This document shows, piece by piece, positions 60,570 to 64,000 of a stretch of 64,000 bases of DNA. The notes under the pieces were generated by a model. It searched no databases, was not told the origin of the DNA, and saw only the letters and a program-made list of their open reading frames with translations. The position numbers and the translations under genes were made by a program. Source of the stretch: JBBECE01 sp964574935 (GTDB lineage Bacteria > Pseudomonadota > Alphaproteobacteria > Rhizobiales > Devosiaceae); the NCBI GenBank assembly GCA_964574935.1, contig CAZNOZ010000001.1, positions 1-64,000 of the forward strand, given 5' to 3'. Positions within the stretch are counted from its first letter, which is position 1, and every line of letters begins with the position of its first letter.

Positions 60570-61442
60570 TCAACCGCCGATCTCGATGTCGAGGCCGATA
60601 TCGAGCGGCGGCGCGCCCAGCGTGATGGCCGACGTGGAGATGAACTCGACCCCGGTTTCGGCGACCGCCCGCACCGTTTCGAGGGTCACCCCGCCCGACG
60701 CTTCGAGCCTCGCCGCCCCGCCGGCGTGCTTGACCGCGGCGCGCAATTCGTCGGGCGACATGTTGTCGAGCAGCACGGCAGTGGCGCCGGCCCCCAGCGC
60801 CGCGTCGAGCTCGTCGAGGCTGGTGACCTCGACCTCGATCGCGGTCAGATGCCCCGCGAAGGCTCTCGCGGCCTCGACGGCCGCCGCCACGCCGCCGGCC
60901 ACCGCGATATGGTTGTCCTTGATCAAAATGGCGTCGTCGAGCCCGTAGCGATGATTGACGCCGCCACCGACGCGGACGGCGTATTTCTCGAAGGCCCTGA
61001 GCCCCGGCGTCGTCTTGCGGGTGCAGGTGATGCGCGCCCCGGTGCCCTCGACAGCCTCAACGAACCTGTGCGTCGCCGTCGCGATCCCACTGAGATGGTT
61101 GAGGAAATTGAGGGCGGTGCGTTCCGCGCCGAGGATCAGGCGGGCGTTGCCGGCGACCGCCGCGATCGTCTGGCCCGGGGTCACCGCCTCGCCGTCGGCA
61201 ATCGAGGCGCGGAACTCCAAACCCGGCCCGATCAATCGGAACGCCGCCGCCGCGAGCTCGAGACCGCACACGACCCCCGGCTCGCGGGCCCTGAAGACGG
61301 CTCGCGCGGTCGCGTCCGCAGGCAGGGTGGCCTGGCTGGTGATGTCCCCGGCGAGCCCCAGGTCCTCCTCCAGGGCGCCGCGCACCGCCCGGTCGACGAG
61401 CGGCCGGCTGAGTTCGGCCTTGTGAGGCGCGGACGCGCGCAT
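60570..61442 (-). CDS. nadC: Nicotinate-nucleotide pyrophosphorylase (carboxylating)
   Basis: A 290-residue quinolinate phosphoribosyltransferase forming nicotinate mononucleotide from quinolinate and PRPP. The active-site stretch TRKTTPGLRAFEKYAVRVGG and HRYGLDDAILIKDNH is typical. The start at 61442 has AAGGG upstream and gives the family N-terminus. nadA and nadB are not in the window, though nadE is (41580). Confidence 0.94.
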   Translation of the reverse strand: MRASAPHKAELSRPLVDRAVRGALEEDLGLAGDITSQATLPADATARAVFRAREPGVVCGLELAAAAFRLIGPGLEFRASIADGEAVTPGQTIAAVAGNARLILGAERTALNFLNHLSGIATATHRFVEAVEGTGARITCTRKTTPGLRAFEKYAVRVGGGVNHRYGLDDAILIKDNHIAVAGGVAAAVEAARAFAGHLTAIEVEVTSLDELDAALGAGATAVLLDNMSPDELRAAVKHAGGAARLEASGGVTLETVRAVAETGVEFISTSAITLGAPPLDIGLDIEIGG

Positions 61443-61531
61443 GGACGGCCCTTGATCGGAAGAGGGTGGAAATCCGGCGCCCGGTTTACGCGCCGGCGCC
61501 GGGGCGCGCAACCGCGGCTCACATGCGCGCT

Positions 61532-61553
61532 CACCTGCTGTTGACCGCAGGTG
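61532..61553. promoter_or_regulatory. Inverted repeat upstream of the cytochrome P460-like gene
   Basis: CACCTGC (61532-61538) and GCAGGTG (61547-61553) form a perfect 7-bp dyad with an 8-base centre, 60-80 bases before the start codon. It overlaps a TTGACC box, so an operator is possible. Confidence 0.35.
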
Positions 61554-61614
61554 ATTTTGCAGCCGGTTAAGTGCCTGACAGGTTCGTCTCCTATTTGATG
61601 TGGAGGAGGACGAA

Positions 61615-62178
61615 ATGCAGCGAAGTGGATTTCTGACAGTGGCTGCCGGCGCGGTGGCCGTTTCGATGATGGTGGCTTCGGCGGGGCTGAGCCAGTCGCC
61701 GCCCTTTGGCAATCCCGAGGATGTCGCCTACGCCGGCAAGGTCTGGGCCGCCATGCAGGACCGCGGCGTCGCCGGCGTCGAGGGCGAAAACGTGGTGCGG
61801 GGCTTTCCCCACGCGGGCACCGAACCGCACGGATTTGTCCTGGACACGCTCTATGTGAAGGCGACCATCGACGGACACACCGGCGACCTCGTGGTCAAGC
61901 GCAACTACGGTCCGGAAGGCGTCACCGTCGAAGACGTCCAGAACGCCGCCGCCGACCATCTCGCGGCCATCACCATCATGTTCAAGCGCGAGGCCGGATA
62001 CGACGCGGACAACGCCGACTGGTTCTGGGCCAAGTACCTGCCGGACGGCACTCTGGACCAGAACCCCGCTGGCCTGCCGCTGGCGGGACGCGTCGCCAAG
62101 GGCATGGATGCGGGGTGCATCGCGTGTCATACCGGCGCCGGAGACGATCGGCTGTTCACCACCGACCACATTCAGTGA
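61615..62178 (+). CDS. Cytochrome P460-like exported haem protein
   Basis: A 187-residue protein with a signal peptide (cleavage about residue 31) and a single C-terminal haem motif CIACH. The segment WFWAKYLPDGTLDQNPAG before the haem site is characteristic of the cytochrome P460 family, whose founding members oxidise hydroxylamine; most relatives have no known activity. GGAGGAGG precedes the ATG at 61615. The cross-linking lysine known in P460 cannot be placed with certainty by eye. Confidence 0.75.
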   Translation: MQRSGFLTVAAGAVAVSMMVASAGLSQSPPFGNPEDVAYAGKVWAAMQDRGVAGVEGENVVRGFPHAGTEPHGFVLDTLYVKATIDGHTGDLVVKRNYGPEGVTVEDVQNAAADHLAAITIMFKREAGYDADNADWFWAKYLPDGTLDQNPAGLPLAGRVAKGMDAGCIACHTGAGDDRLFTTDHIQ

Positions 62179-62194
62179 TCGGCTGGCCTGTGGC

Positions 62195-63616
62195 TCACAC
62201 CGCGATTTCATTGCCGTAGGCGGCGCGCATTTCCGCGATCTCGGCGAGCGCCGCGTTCAGGGGCGCCCAATTGTCGTCTTCGGCGATGGGCGCCCACAGC
62301 GCTTCCATCTCGTCGATCAGCATGGTGCGCGGCGTCCGCCGGGCAAAGTAGGGGTGGCCGAGCACCTCGGATGCGGCCGGCAGGTAGTCGGCCAAGCCCT
62401 GGCGCACGGCATCGAAATGCTCTGAATTGTAGTGATCGGCCGCCGGACTATCGGCTGCGCGGGCGCCGCTCAACGTGCCGCCCCGCCAGTCGAACAGCAC
62501 CTGCTCGTAGGGTGCCTCGGATTGGGCGAGGAACGTGAACAGCGAAGTCACCAACGCGGAATCGGGCTCGGCGCCGCGTGCCTTCAGCCCCAGCCGGTCG
62601 AGCATCGCCGTCACCACCTCCATGCGATAGGCAGGCGCGAAGGCGGCCAGCGCCTCGTTCAGCGCCTCCGCCGAGGCGAACGGCAGCAGGCACTCGCCGA
62701 GCCGCGTCAGGTTCCAGGCCAGCGCCTCGGCCTGCCGTCCGAAGCTGTAGAGCCCGGTCTGGTCGAAATAGGCGGCGGTGAAATCGGGGTCGAAGTGCGG
62801 CAGGAACCGCCAGGGGCCGTAGTCGAAGCTCTCCCCGGTGATGTTGATGTTGTCGGAGTTGAGCACCCCGTGCACGAAGCCGGCCGCCGTCCACCGAGCG
62901 CCGGTCCGCGCGACGTTTTCGCAAACCTGGCGTAGGAAGGCGGCCGCCGATTGCGCGATGTCGGCGCCGGCGACCTCCGGCAGGTAGGTGGCGATCGAAT
63001 AGTCCAGCAGCCGCCTGAGATTGTCGGTGTCGCTCAAAAAGGCGAGCCGCTGGAACGAGCCGATCCGGATATGCGAGTGGCTGAGCCTGACCAGCACCGA
63101 CGAGCGGGTCGGGGAGGGCTCGTCGTGACGCACGAGGCTCTCGCCGGTCTCGATGAGGGAGAACGTGCGCGAGGTGTCGACCCCCAGCGCCTCCAGCATC
63201 TCGCTGGCCAGGAGCTCCCGCACGCCCCCTTTGAGGGTCAGCCGTCCGTCGGCGCCGCGCGACCACGGCGTCTGGCCGCTGCCCTTGGTGCCCAGATCCA
63301 TCAGCCGCCCGTCCTCGAGGTCATGGAGCTGGGCGAAGAGAAAGCCGCGCCCGTCGCCGAGCTCGGGGTTGTAGACCCGAAACTGGTGGCCGTGATAGCG
63401 CAGCGCCAGCGGCGCTTCGTAGCTGCCCGGCAGCGGCTCGAAGCGGCCGAAATGCGCGGTCCATTCGGCGTCGTCGAGCCCGTCGAGCCCCACGCGCCGC
63501 GCCCAGCGCTGGTTGCGGTAGCGCACGATGAGCTTGGGAAATTGCGCCGCCTCGACGACGTCGTAGAATTCGTCGCCGAGGTCGGCATGGCGGGTCGAGG
63601 GGCGCGTGCGTGGCAT
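62195..63616 (-). CDS. selO: Protein adenylyltransferase SelO (YdiU/UPF0061 family)
   Basis: A 473-residue pseudokinase-fold enzyme that transfers AMP to Ser/Thr/Tyr of target proteins. Conserved blocks are LRYHGHQF, LGTKGSGQTPWSRGADGRLTLKGG and the catalytic GVLNSDNINITGESFDYGPW. Length equals bacterial SelO (about 480). The start at 63616 fits the family. The C-terminal selenocysteine of eukaryotic SelO is absent, as usual in bacteria. Stands alone between the P460-like gene and a regulator. Confidence 0.92.
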   Translation of the reverse strand: MPRTRPSTRHADLGDEFYDVVEAAQFPKLIVRYRNQRWARRVGLDGLDDAEWTAHFGRFEPLPGSYEAPLALRYHGHQFRVYNPELGDGRGFLFAQLHDLEDGRLMDLGTKGSGQTPWSRGADGRLTLKGGVRELLASEMLEALGVDTSRTFSLIETGESLVRHDEPSPTRSSVLVRLSHSHIRIGSFQRLAFLSDTDNLRRLLDYSIATYLPEVAGADIAQSAAAFLRQVCENVARTGARWTAAGFVHGVLNSDNINITGESFDYGPWRFLPHFDPDFTAAYFDQTGLYSFGRQAEALAWNLTRLGECLLPFASAEALNEALAAFAPAYRMEVVTAMLDRLGLKARGAEPDSALVTSLFTFLAQSEAPYEQVLFDWRGGTLSGARAADSPAADHYNSEHFDAVRQGLADYLPAASEVLGHPYFARRTPRTMLIDEMEALWAPIAEDDNWAPLNAALAEIAEMRAAYGNEIAV

Positions 63617-63684
63617 CGAGACCAAGGTAGGCGCGCGGGCACGGCGGCGCCAGATGGGGGGGCGAAGGGGCCGATACTGGCGCG

Positions 63685-64000
63685 CTAGGGGCTCACCACG
63701 ACGATGGCCGAAGACGAAGCGCGGCCCTTGCAACGGTAGCTGTGGGGAACGCTCGAGTCGAAATAGACGGCATCGCCCTCCTCGAGCACCGTCTCCGCGC
63801 CGTCGATATCGAGCACGAGCTGCCCGCCCAACACGTAGATGAACTCGGCGCCGTCATGCTGGTGGGGCTCCGAGGCGTTTGTTCGCGCGGGGAATTCGGC
63901 CAGGAACGCCTCCATCTTCCGATCGGTCGCCGGGTAGTCGAGACTCTCGAAAATGTAGGACGGTTGTGGATCGCCGGCGGGATTGGGCAGGCGGATGCGG
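63685..64000 (-). CDS. Cupin-domain transcriptional regulator (XRE type), 3' part only
   Basis: The frame is open to the window edge. The visible 105 residues contain a linker and a C-terminal cupin domain (EPHQHDGAEFIYVLGGQLVLDI...LEEGDAVYFDSSVPHSYRC). In this family the missing N-terminal part is usually an XRE helix-turn-helix; YIFESLDYPATDRKMEAFLAEF is the usual linker. An ATG at 63915 is internal and not the start. The regulated gene is unknown. Confidence 0.75.
   Translation of the reverse strand, partial: RIRLPNPAGDPQPSYIFESLDYPATDRKMEAFLAEFPARTNASEPHQHDGAEFIYVLGGQLVLDIDGAETVLEEGDAVYFDSSVPHSYRCKGRASSSAIVVVSP

Noticed and set aside
1..64000. tRNA or rRNA genes, CRISPR arrays, transposases, integrases or attachment sites
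   Set aside because: I looked through the intergenic gaps, nearly all under 300 bases, and found no cloverleaf-like sequence, regular spaced repeats or mobile-element proteins. A dedicated tRNA and repeat scan would settle this.

Overview
The window is GC-rich, gene-dense chromosomal DNA from an alphaproteobacterium, most likely of the Rhizobiales (Hyphomicrobiales) type. Pointers are a PcaQ-type regulator next to a pca operon, a class II DAHP synthase, a short second GluRS, DUF2865 and DUF2059 proteins, a TIGR02281-type protease beside cobS/cobT, and an Atm1-type exporter. I saw no tRNA, rRNA, CRISPR array, insertion sequence, phage gene or replication origin.

Layout. 1-3946: a small membrane methyltransferase, then a beta-mannosidase/D-lyxose (mannose) isomerase pair. 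4005-12434 (minus): an operon for uptake and oxidation of what are probably aromatic compounds, made of a vanillin-type aldehyde dehydrogenase, a periplasmic binding protein, LivH, LivM, LivG, and then one uninterrupted reading frame that joins LivF to a coniferyl-alcohol-dehydrogenase-like SDR and to a second aldehyde dehydrogenase. 12591-14741: a divergent AraC regulator and a MetE-like methyltransferase. 14812-23518: pcaQ and a nine-gene overlapping operon pcaDCHGIJFB-pobA that converts 4-hydroxybenzoate and protocatechuate to succinyl-CoA and acetyl-CoA. Together 4005-23518 reads as one aromatic-catabolism island running from uptake through alcohol/aldehyde oxidation and ring hydroxylation to ring cleavage and the beta-ketoadipate route.

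23519-38690: mostly housekeeping or stand-alone genes (UxaA-type dehydratase, Rossmann oxidoreductase, dusA, membrane aspartic protease, cobS/cobT, DUF6544, an orphan histidine kinase, Lrp/AsnC regulator, moaA, L,D-transpeptidase, rpiA, DUF2059, glutathione reductase, VIT1-like transporter). 38837-54313: class II DAHP synthase, an outer-membrane barrel, nadE-gltX, DUF2865, two c-type cytochromes, the operon cysS-GFA-GFA-cimA, ArsR-Atm1 and an unrecognised protein. 54514-64000: PadR-regulated RND efflux operon, nadC-cysQ, a cytochrome P460-like protein, SelO, and the 3' part of a cupin-type regulator that leaves the window.

The observation most worth following is the LivF-SDR-aldehyde dehydrogenase frame. 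It would attach two consecutive oxidation steps to the ATPase of the importer that presumably brings in the substrate. Several genes (pcaD, rpiA, gor, nadE, padR) appear to begin with TTG.
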